64,000 nucleotides of DNA from NCBI RefSeq assembly GCF_021696945.1, contig NZ_JACYHE010000016.1, forward strand, positions 1-64,000, read 5' to 3'. The position numbers and the translations under genes were made by a program. Below the pieces are notes generated by a model. The model ran no database searches. It was not told the origin of the DNA and saw only the letters and a list, made by a program, of their open reading frames with translations. Shown piece by piece: positions 24,409-33,727 of the stretch (its first letter is position 1; every line of letters starts with the position of its first letter). This DNA comes from Streptomyces sp. JJ36 (GTDB lineage Bacteria; Actinomycetota; Actinomycetes; Streptomycetales; Streptomycetaceae).

Positions 24409-25463
24409 GTCTTCACCCACTGCTCCCGGTGCGCGTCGATCCGCTCCGGCGCCATCGTCGCCGGGTCCTCCACCTCCACGCCGTACTCGGTGAAGACCTC
24501 CGGGAGCTGCGCGTCCTCGCGAACCGGGTGGACGAACATCTGGAGCGGCAGGTCCTCCTGGAAGGTCTTGCTCACCAGGAAGTCCAGCAGCGCCTTGCCG
24601 CCCCTCTCGTTCGCGGCGCCGTCCAGCAGGCCGGCGAACTCGATCTGGCGGAAGCAGGTGCCCTCCGAGACGCCGGTCGGCGCCTGCTCCGGCGCCGGCT
24701 TCTTGCCCAGCACCTCGGCGGGCGGGCTGGAGGCGTAGGAGACCACCAGCGGCCGGTCGCCCCGGCCGCGGCCGCCGCCGGAGCCGCTGAACCGGTCGTT
24801 GTACGCCTGTTCCCAGCCGTCGACGACCTCGACGCCGTTCGCCTTCAGCTTCTTCCAGTAGTCCTGCCAGCCGTCCTCGCCGAACTCGGCGACGGTCGCC
24901 AGCAGAAAGCCCAGACCCGGGGAGGAGGTGGCGGGGTTCTCGGTGACGAGCAGGTCCTCGTACTCCGGCTCCGCCAGGTCCGCCAGGGTGCGGGGCGGGT
25001 CGAGCTTCCGCTCCGCGAACCAGGCGCGGTCGTAGTTGACGCAGATCTCGCCGGTGTCGACGGGGGTGACCCGGTGCCGCTTCCCGTCCAGCTCGTAGCG
25101 GTCGGGCACCTTGTCCAGGCCCTTCGCCTCGTACGGCGTGAACAGGTCGTTGTCCAGGGCGCGGGAGAGCAGCGTGTTGTCCACGCCGAAGAAGACGTCG
25201 CCCTGCGGATTGTCCTTGTTGAGCACCGCCTGGTTCACGGCCGAGCCGGCGTCGCCGCCACGCAGCACCTCGACCCGGTAACCGGTCCGCTGCCGGAACT
25301 CCCGCAGCACCTCCTTCGAAGCGGCGAACGAGTTGTGCGTGACCAGTGTGACCGTCGTCGGCTCCGCGCCCTCCTCCGAGGAGGAGCCCTCCGAGCCGCC
25401 GCAGGCGGCCAGCAGCGGAAGGCTCACGGCGAAGGCGAGGGCGGTGGTGACGGTGTGCTTCAT
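24384..25463 (-). CDS. thiB: thiamine-binding lipoprotein of ABC importer
   Basis: A 359-residue solute-binding protein. The signal peptide ends in a lipobox (SLPLLAACGG), so it should be tethered to the outer face of the membrane. The body has family 1 binding-protein motifs like those of TbpA/ThiB: VTLVTHNSFAASKEVL, QGDVFFGVDNTLLSRALD, VTPVDTGEICVNYDRAWF and NPATSSPGLGFLLATV. It is the first gene of the operon and follows a TPP riboswitch, which supports thiamine or a thiamine phosphate as ligand. The operon runs leftward. Confidence 0.9.
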   Translation of the reverse strand: MKHTVTTALAFAVSLPLLAACGGSEGSSSEEGAEPTTVTLVTHNSFAASKEVLREFRQRTGYRVEVLRGGDAGSAVNQAVLNKDNPQGDVFFGVDNTLLSRALDNDLFTPYEAKGLDKVPDRYELDGKRHRVTPVDTGEICVNYDRAWFAERKLDPPRTLADLAEPEYEDLLVTENPATSSPGLGFLLATVAEFGEDGWQDYWKKLKANGVEVVDGWEQAYNDRFSGSGGGRGRGDRPLVVSYASSPPAEVLGKKPAPEQAPTGVSEGTCFRQIEFAGLLDGAANERGGKALLDFLVSKTFQEDLPLQMFVHPVREDAQLPEVFTEYGVEVEDPATMAPERIDAHREQWVKTWTAQVLR

Positions 25464-25514
25464 ACGGCTGCTTTCGTGCGCGGGCGCACGCGGGCAGCAC
25501 GAGAGAGGCGACCG

Positions 25515-25622
25515 AACTTCCTACCCAGCATGACCTGGGCGAGGTTCGAGGGTCTGCGGCCTGGTGGCTCCGGCTTCCGCCGGGGCCGCCGCACTCTCAG
25601 CGCTGCGCGCGCTCCCCTGTCG
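25515..25622 (-). promoter_or_regulatory. TPP riboswitch (THI element)
   Basis: The 5' leader of thiB on the reverse strand carries the conserved THI-box pieces in order. ACAGGGGAGC is at 25620-25611, the CTGAGAG core at 25600-25594, and ACCCTCGAACCT at 25553-25542. The 3' part CAGGTCATGCTGGGTAGGAA ends at 25518. The variable P3 arm between core and ACCC is about 40 bases. Spacing and order match the TPP aptamer. It should repress the thiamine importer when TPP is abundant, probably by blocking translation, since no U-run terminator is seen. Confidence 0.93.
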
Positions 25623-25695
25623 GATGGTGTGAAGGCTTGTTCGAACAGTACCAGCACGGGCCCGTGCGGGGCCCTGCGGCCGCTCCCGGCCTGGC

Positions 25696-26802
25696 TCAGC
25701 GCTCGGTCGCGGCGAGCTGCCCGCAGGCCCCGTCGATCTCCTGCCCCCGGGTGTCCCGCACCGTCACCGGCACACCGTGGGATTCCAGCACCCGCACGAA
25801 CTCCCGCTCGTCCTCCGGGCGGGAGGCGGTCCACTTCGACCCCGGGGTCGGGTTGAGCGGGATGAGGTTCACATGGACCCGCTTGTTCTTCAGCAGCCGC
25901 CCGAGCAGGTCCGCCCGCCACGCCTGGTCGTTGACGTCCCGGATGAGGGCGTACTCCACGGAGACCCGGCGGCCGGACTTCGCCGCGTACTCCCAGGCGG
26001 CGTCCAGCACCTCGCTCACCTTCCACCGGGTGTTCACCGGCACCAGGGTGTCGCGCAGCTCGTCGTCCGGCGCGTGCAGCGAGACGGCCAGCCGGCACTT
26101 GAAGCCCTCGTCGGCGAACCGGAGCATCGCCGGGACCAGACCCACCGTGGAGACCGTGATGCCCCGCTGGGAGAGACCCAGGCCGTCCGGTTCCGGGTCG
26201 GTGAGCCGCCGGATGGCGCCGACCACCCGCTTGTAGTTGGCCAGCGGCTCGCCCATGCCCATGAAGACGATGTTGGACAGCCGCGCCGGGCCGCCGGGCA
26301 CCTCGCCGTCCCGCAGCGCCCGCATGCCCTCCACGATCTGGTGCACGATCTCGGCCGTGGAGAGGTTCCGGTCCAGCCCGGCCTGGCCGGTGGCGCAGAA
26401 CGGGCAGTTCATCCCGCAGCCCGCCTGCGAACTGATGCACATGGTCACGCGGTCCGGGTACCGCATCAGCACCGACTCGACGAGCGTGCCGTCGTGCAGC
26501 CGCCACAGCGTCTTGCGGGTCGCGTCGTCGTCACAGCTGATGTGCCGCACCACGGACATCAGCTCCGGCAGCAGCTCGGCCGCCAGCCGCTCGCGTGCCG
26601 CCTGCGGAATGTCCGTCCACTGCGCGGGGTCGTGCGCGTACCGCGCGAAGTAGTGCTGCGCGAGCTGCTTGGCGCGGAACGGCTTCTCGCCGAGGGCGGC
26701 GACCGCCTCCCGGCGCTCGCCGGGCGACAGATCGGCCAGATGCCGCGGCGGCTTGGCGGCCCCCCGCGGCGCTACGAACGTGAGTTCTCCAGGTGCAGGC
26801 AT
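25696..26802 (-). CDS. rlmN: dual-specificity 23S rRNA/tRNA adenine-C2 methyltransferase (radical SAM)
   Basis: A 368-residue radical-SAM enzyme that methylates A2503 of 23S rRNA and A37 of some tRNAs. The cluster motif CGMNCPFC (CxxxCxxC) is present, as are [34 protein letters not shown] and the C-terminal GACGQLA with the methyl-carrier Cys. ATG 26802, with GGTGGGG upstream, fits the family length; upstream in-frame residues look non-coding. It lies on the same strand as cdsA, 261 bases downstream of it. Confidence 0.95.
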   Translation of the reverse strand: MPAPGELTFVAPRGAAKPPRHLADLSPGERREAVAALGEKPFRAKQLAQHYFARYAHDPAQWTDIPQAARERLAAELLPELMSVVRHISCDDDATRKTLWRLHDGTLVESVLMRYPDRVTMCISSQAGCGMNCPFCATGQAGLDRNLSTAEIVHQIVEGMRALRDGEVPGGPARLSNIVFMGMGEPLANYKRVVGAIRRLTDPEPDGLGLSQRGITVSTVGLVPAMLRFADEGFKCRLAVSLHAPDDELRDTLVPVNTRWKVSEVLDAAWEYAAKSGRRVSVEYALIRDVNDQAWRADLLGRLLKNKRVHVNLIPLNPTPGSKWTASRPEDEREFVRVLESHGVPVTVRDTRGQEIDGACGQLAATER

Positions 26803-27063
26803 AACCCCACCAGTGTCGCAGATCATCTCCGGAGCCCAGGCCGGCCGGTACCGCGTGGGCCGCCCCCGGGGCTTGGCCTCTCGCCCGCCGCCCGGCACCA
26901 GGAGCAGACGGGGATTCCGGGGGCTGCGCGCCACACCTGCCTCCAGCGCCGCCGCCCGCAGGCAACCGGCGCGCGCCACTGCCTCGCCGGACGCGCGGCG
27001 GGGCCCGGACCGCGCGGGCGGCGGGCTCCGGGGGCGTACGGGCGGTGGCCCGGAGGGGCGGCG

Positions 27064-28371
27064 TCAGCCGGTGCCGACGAAGACGACGAGGAGGAGCCAG
27101 ACCACGGGGGCGGTGGGCAGCAGGGAGTCCAGACGGTCCATGATGCCGCCGTGGCCGGGCAGCAGGGTGCCCATGTCCTTGATGCCGAGGTCCCGCTTGA
27201 TCATGGACTCGCCGAGGTCGCCCAGGGTGGCGCTGATCGCGACCGCGAGGCCGAGCAGCAGCCCCTGCCACCAGGACCCGCCGTCGATGGCGAACTCCAT
27301 GCACAGTGCGCCGGCCGCCATGGCGAAGGTGACCGCGCCGACGAGGCCCTCGCGGGTCTTGCCGGGGCTGATGCGGGGGGCGAGCTTGCGACGGCCGAAG
27401 CGCCAGCCCACGGCGTACGCCCCGGTGTCGCTGACCACGGTGAGCAGCAGGAAGGTCAGCACCCGCCACGGCCCGTCGTCGGCGGCCAGCAGCAGGGCGA
27501 CGAAGGTGGCCAGGAACGGGACGTAGAAGGCGGCGAACACGGCCGCGGTCACGTCCCGCAGATACTCCTCGGGCGACTCGGTCATCCGCCAGGCCAGCAC
27601 GGCGAGCGCCGTGAAGGCCATGGCGACCCAGGCGCCTTCCGCGCCCTCCACATAGCCCGCGATCACCATGGCGGCGCCCCCCGCGGCGAGCGGGACGAGC
27701 GGTGCCCGGATGCCTTTCCGCTCGGCGAGCCGGGAGGTCAGCTCCCAGAGCCCGACGACGACGGCGAGGGCGATCACCCCGACGAAGAGGTGCTTGTAGA
27801 CGAAGAGGGAGGCGATGATGACGGCACCCAGTCCGAGGCCGACGCCGATGGCCGCCCGCAGGTCGCGCCCGGCGCGCTTGCCCTCCCTGCGCTTCTTTCG
27901 TCCTCCGCCGCCCGCCCGGCTCTCGCCCGTCGCCGGGTCCGCGCCGCCGGTGCGGGTCTCCCGGGGCTCGCGGGATTCCCGCGGTGCGCCGGAATCCCCG
28001 TACGCGTCGGCGCCCGCGTCCGGCCCGGGGGGTGCCGGGCGGCGCAGCGGGTCGCCGTGCGGAGGCGTGGTGTCGTGCTGGTCCGGCCGACCGCGCTCGG
28101 GGCCGTCCGGGGACCGGCCGCCGGGATCACCGTCCGGGCGGCCCTCCTGACCGCCTCCGGGGGCGGCGTCGTCGGGCACGATGGGCATGGGGCGAGTCTG
28201 CGCCGCCTCGGGGACCTCCCGGTCACGGCGCGCAGAACCGTCCTCCGTCCCGTGCCGGGGCGTGCCGGAGGGCGGTACGGCGCCCCCGCCCGCGGCGGGC
28301 ACGGGCCCTTGGTCGGCGGGGCTCCAGTAGCCGGTGCCCGGTGGCGGGGCCCCCCTCGTCGAGTCGTTCAC
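27064..28371 (-). CDS. cdsA: phosphatidate cytidylyltransferase (CDP-diglyceride synthase)
   Basis: A 435-residue integral membrane enzyme that makes CDP-diacylglycerol from phosphatidate and CTP, the branch point of phospholipid synthesis. The first 150 residues are a hydrophilic Pro/Gly/Arg-rich tail usual in streptomycetes. About eight helices follow, with ISPGKTREG and the CDS signature SMIKRDLGIKDMGTLLPGHG followed by GIMDRLDS. The start is GTG 28371, 11 bases after the frr stop, so both are likely co-transcribed. Confidence 0.93.
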   Translation of the reverse strand: MNDSTRGAPPPGTGYWSPADQGPVPAAGGGAVPPSGTPRHGTEDGSARRDREVPEAAQTRPMPIVPDDAAPGGGQEGRPDGDPGGRSPDGPERGRPDQHDTTPPHGDPLRRPAPPGPDAGADAYGDSGAPRESREPRETRTGGADPATGESRAGGGGRKKRREGKRAGRDLRAAIGVGLGLGAVIIASLFVYKHLFVGVIALAVVVGLWELTSRLAERKGIRAPLVPLAAGGAAMVIAGYVEGAEGAWVAMAFTALAVLAWRMTESPEEYLRDVTAAVFAAFYVPFLATFVALLLAADDGPWRVLTFLLLTVVSDTGAYAVGWRFGRRKLAPRISPGKTREGLVGAVTFAMAAGALCMEFAIDGGSWWQGLLLGLAVAISATLGDLGESMIKRDLGIKDMGTLLPGHGGIMDRLDSLLPTAPVVWLLLVVFVGTG

Positions 28372-28382
28372 GAATCGCAGCC

Positions 28383-28940
28383 TCAGACCTCGAGCAGCTC
28401 TGCTTCCTTGTGCTTGAGCAGCTCGTCGACCTGGGCGACGAACTTGGAGGTGGTGTCGTCGAGCTCCTTCTCGCCGCGGCGCCCCTCGTCCTCACCCACC
28501 TCGCCTTCCTTGATCGCCTTGTCGATGGCCTCCTTCGCCTTGCGCCGGATGCTGCGGATCGAGATCTTGGCGTCCTCGCCCTTGGCCTTGGCGACCTTGA
28601 TGAACTCCCGGCGGCGTTCCTCGGTGAGCTCGGGGAAGACCACCCGGATGAGGTGACCGTCGTTCGACGGGTTCACGCCCAGGTCGGAGTCCCTGATCGC
28701 CTGTTCGATGTTGCGCAGGGCGCTCTTGTCGAACGGGGTGACCACGGCCATCCGGGGCTCGGGCACCGAGAACGACGCGAGCTGGTTGATCGGCGTCGGC
28801 GTGCCGTAGTACTCCGCCACGATCTTGTTGAACATCGCCGGGTGCGCACGACCGGTGCGGATCGCGGCGAAGTCCTCCTTGGCGACGACGACCGCCTTCT
28901 CCATCTTCTCCTCGGCCTCGAGGAGGGTCTCTTCGATCAC
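28383..28940 (-). CDS. frr: ribosome recycling factor
   Basis: The 185-residue length is exactly that of the family. It splits post-termination ribosomes together with EF-G. Conserved segments are [52 protein letters not shown] and [20 protein letters not shown]. The second of two adjacent GTG codons (28940) is chosen because AGGAG lies six bases before it. Confidence 0.97.
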   Translation of the reverse strand: MIEETLLEAEEKMEKAVVVAKEDFAAIRTGRAHPAMFNKIVAEYYGTPTPINQLASFSVPEPRMAVVTPFDKSALRNIEQAIRDSDLGVNPSNDGHLIRVVFPELTEERRREFIKVAKAKGEDAKISIRSIRRKAKEAIDKAIKEGEVGEDEGRRGEKELDDTTSKFVAQVDELLKHKEAELLEV

Positions 28941-28997
28941 CACGTGCTCCTGGTTTCGATGAATGAGCCTGCGACTGCTTGCGTCCGGGGATGTCCG

Positions 28998-29083
28998 GGA
29001 CACCGGGGTGTCCTGGTTCCCGCACGGTGTCCGACCGTGCGGGCCCTTGTCCATCCCCGTGCCGTGCCCTTCCAACGGCACGG
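28998..29083 (-). terminator. three tandem stem-loops between pyrH and frr
   Basis: The 175-base gap holds three consecutive inverted repeats: 28998-29004/29007-29013 (7 bp), 29019-29028/29034-29043 (10 bp, loop 5) and 29057-29065/29075-29083 (9 bp, loop 9). Transcription runs leftward, so they follow pyrH and precede frr. They may end, slow or protect the transcript. Confidence 0.65.
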
Positions 29084-29115
29084 TGTTGCCGGTGAATTCG
29101 GCCCGGCCCGGGAGG

Positions 29116-29871
29116 TCAGTCCCGGGTGCCCTGGCAGCTCACCAGGGTGCCGATCTTCTCACCCTTCACCGCCCGACCGATATTGCCTTCGCCCAGCAGC
29201 TCGAAGACGAGGATCGGGAGCTTGTTGTCCCGGCAGAGGGTGACGGCCGTGGCGTCGGCGACCTTGAGGTCACGGGTGATGACCTCGCCGTACTCCAGCG
29301 CGTCGAACTTCACGGCGTCGGGGTTGGTCGCGGGGTCGGCGTCGTACACCCCGTCCACGCCGTTCTTGCCCATCAGCAGCGCCTCGGCGTCGATCTCCAG
29401 GGCCCGCTGCGCGGCGGTGGTGTCGGTCGAGAAGTAGGGCATGCCCATGCCCGCACCGAAGATCACGACGCGGCCCTTCTCCAGGTGGCGGATGGCCCGC
29501 AGCGGGATGTACGGCTCCGCGACCTGCCCCATGGTGATGGCGGTCTGGACGCGGGAGTCGATGCCCTCCTTCTCCAGGAAGTCCTGGAGCGCCAGGCAGT
29601 TCATGACCGTGCCGAGCATGCCCATGTAGTCCGAGCGGGCCCGGTCCATGCCGCGCTGCTGGAGCTCGGAACCGCGGAAGAAGTTCCCTCCGCCGATCAC
29701 CACGGCGATCTCCGTACCCTCCCGCACGACCGAGGCGATCTCCCGGGCCATCTTGTGCACGATGTCGGGGTCGACCCCGAGTCCCCCGCCGCCGGCGAAC
29801 GCCTCGCCGGAGAGCTTCAGCAGAAAGCGACGCCGGCCGGGGTCTTTGTCGGTGTCGGTGTCATTGCTCAT
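29116..29871 (-). CDS. pyrH: UMP kinase
   Basis: A 251-residue amino-acid-kinase-family enzyme that phosphorylates UMP to UDP with ATP. Motifs are [54 protein letters not shown] and [17 protein letters not shown] 29871 has GAGGAG nine bases upstream; ATG 29889 is too close to that site. It lies in the rpsB-tsf-pyrH-frr order general to bacteria. Confidence 0.97.
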   Translation of the reverse strand: MSNDTDTDKDPGRRRFLLKLSGEAFAGGGGLGVDPDIVHKMAREIASVVREGTEIAVVIGGGNFFRGSELQQRGMDRARSDYMGMLGTVMNCLALQDFLEKEGIDSRVQTAITMGQVAEPYIPLRAIRHLEKGRVVIFGAGMGMPYFSTDTTAAQRALEIDAEALLMGKNGVDGVYDADPATNPDAVKFDALEYGEVITRDLKVADATAVTLCRDNKLPILVFELLGEGNIGRAVKGEKIGTLVSCQGTRD

Positions 29872-29893
29872 GGAGATCTCCTCGTGCATACGA

Positions 29894-29944
29894 AGGAGGC
29901 CATTGCCGGTGGATCCTCTCGGCTCCTGCAGGCAATGGCCTCCT
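29894..29944 (-). terminator. strong stem-loop between tsf and pyrH
   Basis: A perfect 14-base-pair inverted repeat (29894-29907 with 29931-29944) encloses a 23-base loop. It lies 70 bases past the tsf stop and just ahead of the pyrH ribosome site, so it can act as terminator or attenuator. Confidence 0.75.
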
Positions 29945-30014
29945 CGTCAGAACTGCCGTGGTCCCGACCCTAGCGGGTCCGGGCCCGATCCGCGGACCAG
30001 GCGGGCCGGACCGG

Positions 30015-30851
30015 TCAGGCGCCCACGCGGAAGCGGGCGAAGCGCTTCAGCGTGACCCCGGCCTCATCCAGGACCTTCTGGACGGTCTTCTTGTTGTCCT
30101 TCGCGAACGGCTGGTCCAGGAGGCAGTTCTCCTTGAAGAAGCCGTTCACCCGGCCCTCGATGATCTTGGGCAGGGCCTGCTCGGGCTTGCCCTCCTCGCG
30201 GGCGGTCTCCTCGGCGATGCGGCGCTCGTTCTCCACCGTCTCGGCCGGGACGTCCTCACGGGAGAGGAACGACGGCGAGAAGGCGGCGATGTGCTGCGCC
30301 ACGTCCTTGGCCGTGTCGGCGTCGGCCTTGTCCAGCTCGACCAGTACGCCGACCTGCGGCGGCAGGTCCGGGCTGGTGCGGTGCAGGTAGGAGGCGACGT
30401 AGGCGCCGGAGAACTGCGCGAAGCGGTCCAGGACGATCTTCTCGCCGAGGTTGGCGTTGGCCTCGTCCACGAACGCCTGGACGGTCTTGCCGGACTCGAT
30501 CTCGGAGGCCAGCAGCGCGGCGGTGTCGGCCGGAGAGGTGGCGGCGACGTGCTGGGCGACGGCGTCGGCGGCCGCCAGGAACTTGTCGCCCTTGGCCACG
30601 AAGTCCGTCTCGCACTTCAGCTCGACCAGCACGCCGGAGTCGCCGCCCTCGGCGATACGGGCCACGACGGCGCCGTTCTCGGCGGTGCGGGACTCGCGCT
30701 TGGCGACGCCCTTCTGCCCCTTGACGCGGAGGATCTCCACGGCCTTGTCGACGTTGCCCTCGGCCTCGTCGAGCGCCTTCTTGCAGTCCATCATGCCGGC
30801 GCCGGTCAGCTCCCGGAGCTTCTTGACGTCGGCGGCGGTGTAGTTCGCCAT
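30015..30851 (-). CDS. tsf: translation elongation factor Ts
   Basis: A 278-residue nucleotide-exchange factor for EF-Tu. The N-terminal UBA-like domain and first signature [19 protein letters not shown], the core [19 protein letters not shown], and GKIVLD-like [13 protein letters not shown] are present. The C-terminus ends in [15 protein letters not shown] [14 protein letters not shown] 30851 begins the family-standard [14 protein letters not shown]. It lies 118 bases downstream of rpsB with a large stem-loop between. Confidence 0.97.
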   Translation of the reverse strand: MANYTAADVKKLRELTGAGMMDCKKALDEAEGNVDKAVEILRVKGQKGVAKRESRTAENGAVVARIAEGGDSGVLVELKCETDFVAKGDKFLAAADAVAQHVAATSPADTAALLASEIESGKTVQAFVDEANANLGEKIVLDRFAQFSGAYVASYLHRTSPDLPPQVGVLVELDKADADTAKDVAQHIAAFSPSFLSREDVPAETVENERRIAEETAREEGKPEQALPKIIEGRVNGFFKENCLLDQPFAKDNKKTVQKVLDEAGVTLKRFARFRVGA

Positions 30852-30899
30852 GGTCCTTGAGTCTCTTCCCGAAATGTCGATGAGGGTGGATCGGTGCAC

Positions 30900-30938
30900 G
30901 GAAGCACGGCGGGGGCGTGCGGCCCCCGCCGTGCTTCC
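30900..30938 (-). terminator. very strong stem-loop between rpsB and tsf
   Basis: A perfect 17-base-pair stem (30900-30916 with 30922-30938) with a 5-base loop GTGCG lies 31 bases past the rpsB stop. It is a likely partial terminator that sets the rpsB:tsf ratio; a small second hairpin (CCCGTGTCACGGG) lies between it and the rpsB stop. Confidence 0.8.
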
Positions 30939-30969
30939 CGTGTCACGGGAACCCGCCTGTGGCGGGCGG

Positions 30970-31887
30970 TCAGCCCTGCTCGGCGGGGGCCTCGGCCGCC
31001 TTCACCTCGGCGGCGTCGGCCGGCTTCTCCTCGGCCTTGGGCTCCTCGGCGGGCTGCTCCGCGGCCTTCGCCTCGCCCTCGGTCTTCTCGCCCTCGGCCT
31101 TCTCGCCCTCGGCCTTCTCGCCCTCCAGGAGCTCCCGCTCCCACTCGGCCAGCGGCTCGCTCGCGGCCTTCTCGCCCTTGCCCTCGGCGGTGCCGGAGGA
31201 GCGGGCGATGAGGCCCTCGGCGACGGCGTCGGCGATCACCCGGGTCAGCAGGGTGACGGAGCGGATCGCGTCGTCGTTGCCCGGGATCTTGTAGTCGACC
31301 TCGTCCGGGTCGCAGTTGGTGTCCAGGATCGCGACGACCGGGATGTTGAGCTTGCGCGCCTCGCCGACGGCGATGTGCTCCTTCTTGGTGTCCACGATCC
31401 AGACGGCGCTGGGCACCTTCTGCATCTCGCGGATACCGCCGAGGGTCTTCTCCAGCTTGGCCTTCTCGCGGGAGAGGACCAGGAGCTCCTTCTTGGTGAG
31501 GCCGGAGGCGGCCACATCCTCGAAGTCGATCTGCTCGAGCTCCTTGAGGCGCTGCAGACGCTTGTAGACGGTCGAGAAGTTGGTCAGCATGCCGCCGAGC
31601 CAGCGCTGGTTCACGAAGGGCATGCCCACGCGGGTGGCCTGCTCGGCGATGGCCTCCTGGGCCTGCTTCTTGGTGCCGACGAACATGATGGAGCCGCCGT
31701 GCGCGACGGTCTCCTTGACGAACTCGTAGGCGCGGTCGATGTACGACAGCGACTGGAGCAGGTCGATGATGTAGATGCCGTTGCGCTCGGTGAAGATGAA
31801 GCGCTTCATCTTCGGGTTCCAGCGGCGGGTCTGGTGCCCGAAGTGGACGCCGCTCTCCAGCAGCTCCCGCATCGTGACGACGGCCAT
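30970..31887 (-). CDS. rpsB: 30S ribosomal protein S2
   Basis: A 305-residue protein, longer than E. coli S2 (241) because of an acidic, Ala/Lys/Glu-rich tail. Family motifs are [53 protein letters not shown] and [17 protein letters not shown]. The tail holds EGEK-type 5-residue repeats (about 31074-31133 in DNA). ATG 31887 has AAGGAG seven bases upstream. Confidence 0.97.
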   Translation of the reverse strand: MAVVTMRELLESGVHFGHQTRRWNPKMKRFIFTERNGIYIIDLLQSLSYIDRAYEFVKETVAHGGSIMFVGTKKQAQEAIAEQATRVGMPFVNQRWLGGMLTNFSTVYKRLQRLKELEQIDFEDVAASGLTKKELLVLSREKAKLEKTLGGIREMQKVPSAVWIVDTKKEHIAVGEARKLNIPVVAILDTNCDPDEVDYKIPGNDDAIRSVTLLTRVIADAVAEGLIARSSGTAEGKGEKAASEPLAEWERELLEGEKAEGEKAEGEKTEGEAKAAEQPAEEPKAEEKPADAAEVKAAEAPAEQG

Positions 31888-32284
31888 GGCCGTTCTCCTT
31901 GAGATACTCGGTTGTGACGCGGCGACCGTGCGGGCGCCGCTTTCCTGACGCCCCGGGCGCGTTGTGCCTGGGAGTTCCGGTGCGGAGTCGATTCCGTCGG
32001 TATCCGAGGACCGAGAAACGCGGCCACCGGGTGAGGGTGGCGGGGCGTGCGAAGTCGATCCGGTGACCCGGATCGCCACCAGAAGTGTACGGGACCCCGG
32101 TGGCGCGGTGCGACCACGGCCGCCCTGGGCACGGACGGTCACCGGGTCGGGCCCCCGGGCTCACCCGGCGGCTTGGCGGGGCCGCCTCACACCGGAGGGT
32201 GACCGAGTTCTCCACACTCGGGCAGGCGTCCACAGATCCGGCCCTCGCGCCCCGCGTGGCCACCCACCCGGTCACGCTCGGTGT
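31888..32284. promoter_or_regulatory. divergent intergenic region, rpsB promoter side, with two DnaA-box-like 9-mers
   Basis: This 397-base gap separates rpsB from a rightward peptidase gene. On the rpsB strand a TACACT hexamer (32084-32089) could be a -10 box. TTCTCCACA (32208-32216) and GCGTCCACA (32226-32234) lie 18 bases apart on the plus strand and resemble the Streptomyces DnaA box. No coding region is supported. Confidence 0.4.
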
Positions 32285-33163
32285 ATGCGCTCCATCTCGG
32301 CGACCACGGCGACCACGACCGCACCCCACCGGTCCGTCCGGCCCCGCCGGCCGGGCCGGCGTCCGCCGCTGGTCCCGGCACTGCTGCTGCTGGCCCTGAC
32401 GGCGATGGTGCTCGGTGCCGTACCGGCCGCGGCCGACCGGGCGTCTCCCGGCGTCGGCCCGGGCGGCGGCCCCGGGCGTAGCTGGCCGGTGAGCGGCGCG
32501 GGCGGCGCCCCGCGTCCCCTGGTACTGCGGCTCTGGGATCCACCCGCGACCCCGTGGGCGGCGGGACACCGCGGCGTGGACCTCGCCACGCTGCCGGGTC
32601 GGCCGGTGCGGGCCGTGGCGGCCGGCCGGGTCTCGTTCGCGGGCCGGGTCGCGGGGCGGGGCGTGGTGACCGTCGCGCTCGCCGGCTCCGGCACACCGTC
32701 GCTGCGGACGACGTACGAGCCGGTGCGTCCCGCGGTGCGGGAGGGCGCCCGGGTGCGGGCGGGCGAGGTCGTGGGCACCGTGCAGGCCGGTCCGTACCAC
32801 TGCGAGCGGGCCTGCCTGCACTGGGGCCTGCTCCGGGGCGAGGCCTACCGGAACCCGCTCGGGCTGCTGCCGCCGGACATGCTGCGCGGCGGGGGCGCCC
32901 GGCTGCTGCCGTACGCGGAGGAGCCGGTCCCGCCCGCATCGGCCCCCGTGGGGGCCGGGGAACTGCAGGAAAGACACCCTGGCGGTGTGGCGGCCGCGGC
33001 ACTGGCCGCCGCCTCGCTCTGGGCGCACCGCAGGCTGCGGCGCCACCCGGCGCGGAGCCGCCCTGCCGGTCCGGGAGGACGGGGGGTGCGGACGGCGTCC
33101 GGACGGCGCCTGCGGCTCAGCCGGACACCCCGCGCAGGGCCATGGCGACGGCAGCCCGGGTGA
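32285..33163 (+). CDS. M23-family (LytM-like) peptidase-domain protein, secreted
   Basis: A protein of about 292 residues. The N-terminal signal/anchor (PPLVPALLLLALTAMVLGAV) with AAA-type cleavage is followed by an M23 beta fold: HRGVDLATLPGRPVRAVAAG, GRVSFAGRV, GEVVGTVQAG and HCERACLHWGLLRG. HxxxD and HWG (for HxH) are recognisable, so the zinc site is incomplete or altered and cell-wall cleavage is uncertain. A hydrophobic patch VAAAALAAASLW may anchor the C-terminus. Its last 47 bases overlap the TetR gene on the other strand. ATG 32285 starts right before the signal peptide. Confidence 0.8.
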   Translation: MRSISATTATTTAPHRSVRPRRPGRRPPLVPALLLLALTAMVLGAVPAAADRASPGVGPGGGPGRSWPVSGAGGAPRPLVLRLWDPPATPWAAGHRGVDLATLPGRPVRAVAAGRVSFAGRVAGRGVVTVALAGSGTPSLRTTYEPVRPAVREGARVRAGEVVGTVQAGPYHCERACLHWGLLRGEAYRNPLGLLPPDMLRGGGARLLPYAEEPVPPASAPVGAGELQERHPGGVAAAALAAASLWAHRRLRRHPARSRPAGPGGRGVRTASGRRLRLSRTPRAGPWRRQPG

Positions 33164-33698
33164 TGCGCTCCGGCTCCTCGGCCGCGCCCAGCTCGATCCG
33201 GCGGACCGCCGCGTCGACGACGCCCTGCAGCAGCATCGCGGTGAGCCGGGGCTCCTGGTGCCCGAGCTCGGCGAGGGCGTCCACCACCATGGAGATCAGC
33301 CCGCCGTGTGCGGCGCGGATCTTCTCCCGGGCGCCGGCGTCCAGCTCCCCCGCGGAGATCGCCACCACGGCCCGGTGCCGGCGGTCCCCGACCAGGGCGA
33401 GCTGGCTGCGGACATAGGCCTCGATCCGCTGCTCGGCACCGTCCGCCTCCGCCATGGCCGCCTCGACCTCCGCAGCCCACACGGGGAAGTCGACCGCGCA
33501 GAGCTCCTCCACGACCGCCGCCCGGGAGCGGAAGTACTCGTAGACAGAGGAACGGGCGAGGCCCGTCCGGCGAGCGAGCGCGGGGAAGGTCAGCGCCTCC
33601 GTGCCGCCCTCGGAGAGCAAGGAGCGCGCGGCGTCCAGCAGGGCGTCGCGCTGCATGGTCCGGTGCTCGGCCACGGAGGCCGCTCTGATTCTGGGCAC
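33117..33698 (-). CDS. TetR family transcriptional regulator
   Basis: A 193-residue regulator. The N-terminal TetR helix-turn-helix is clear: RDALLDAARSLLSEGGTEAL, then FPALARRTGLARSSVYEYF. The C-terminal ligand domain is helical and not diagnostic. It lies 29 bases downstream of whiG on the same strand, so it may be expressed with it. Target genes cannot be inferred. Confidence 0.9.
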   Translation of the reverse strand: MPRIRAASVAEHRTMQRDALLDAARSLLSEGGTEALTFPALARRTGLARSSVYEYFRSRAAVVEELCAVDFPVWAAEVEAAMAEADGAEQRIEAYVRSQLALVGDRRHRAVVAISAGELDAGAREKIRAAHGGLISMVVDALAELGHQEPRLTAMLLQGVVDAAVRRIELGAAEEPERITRAAVAMALRGVSG

Positions 33699-33727
33699 CT
33701 GCCCACCCTACGGACGGCAGGACCGAT

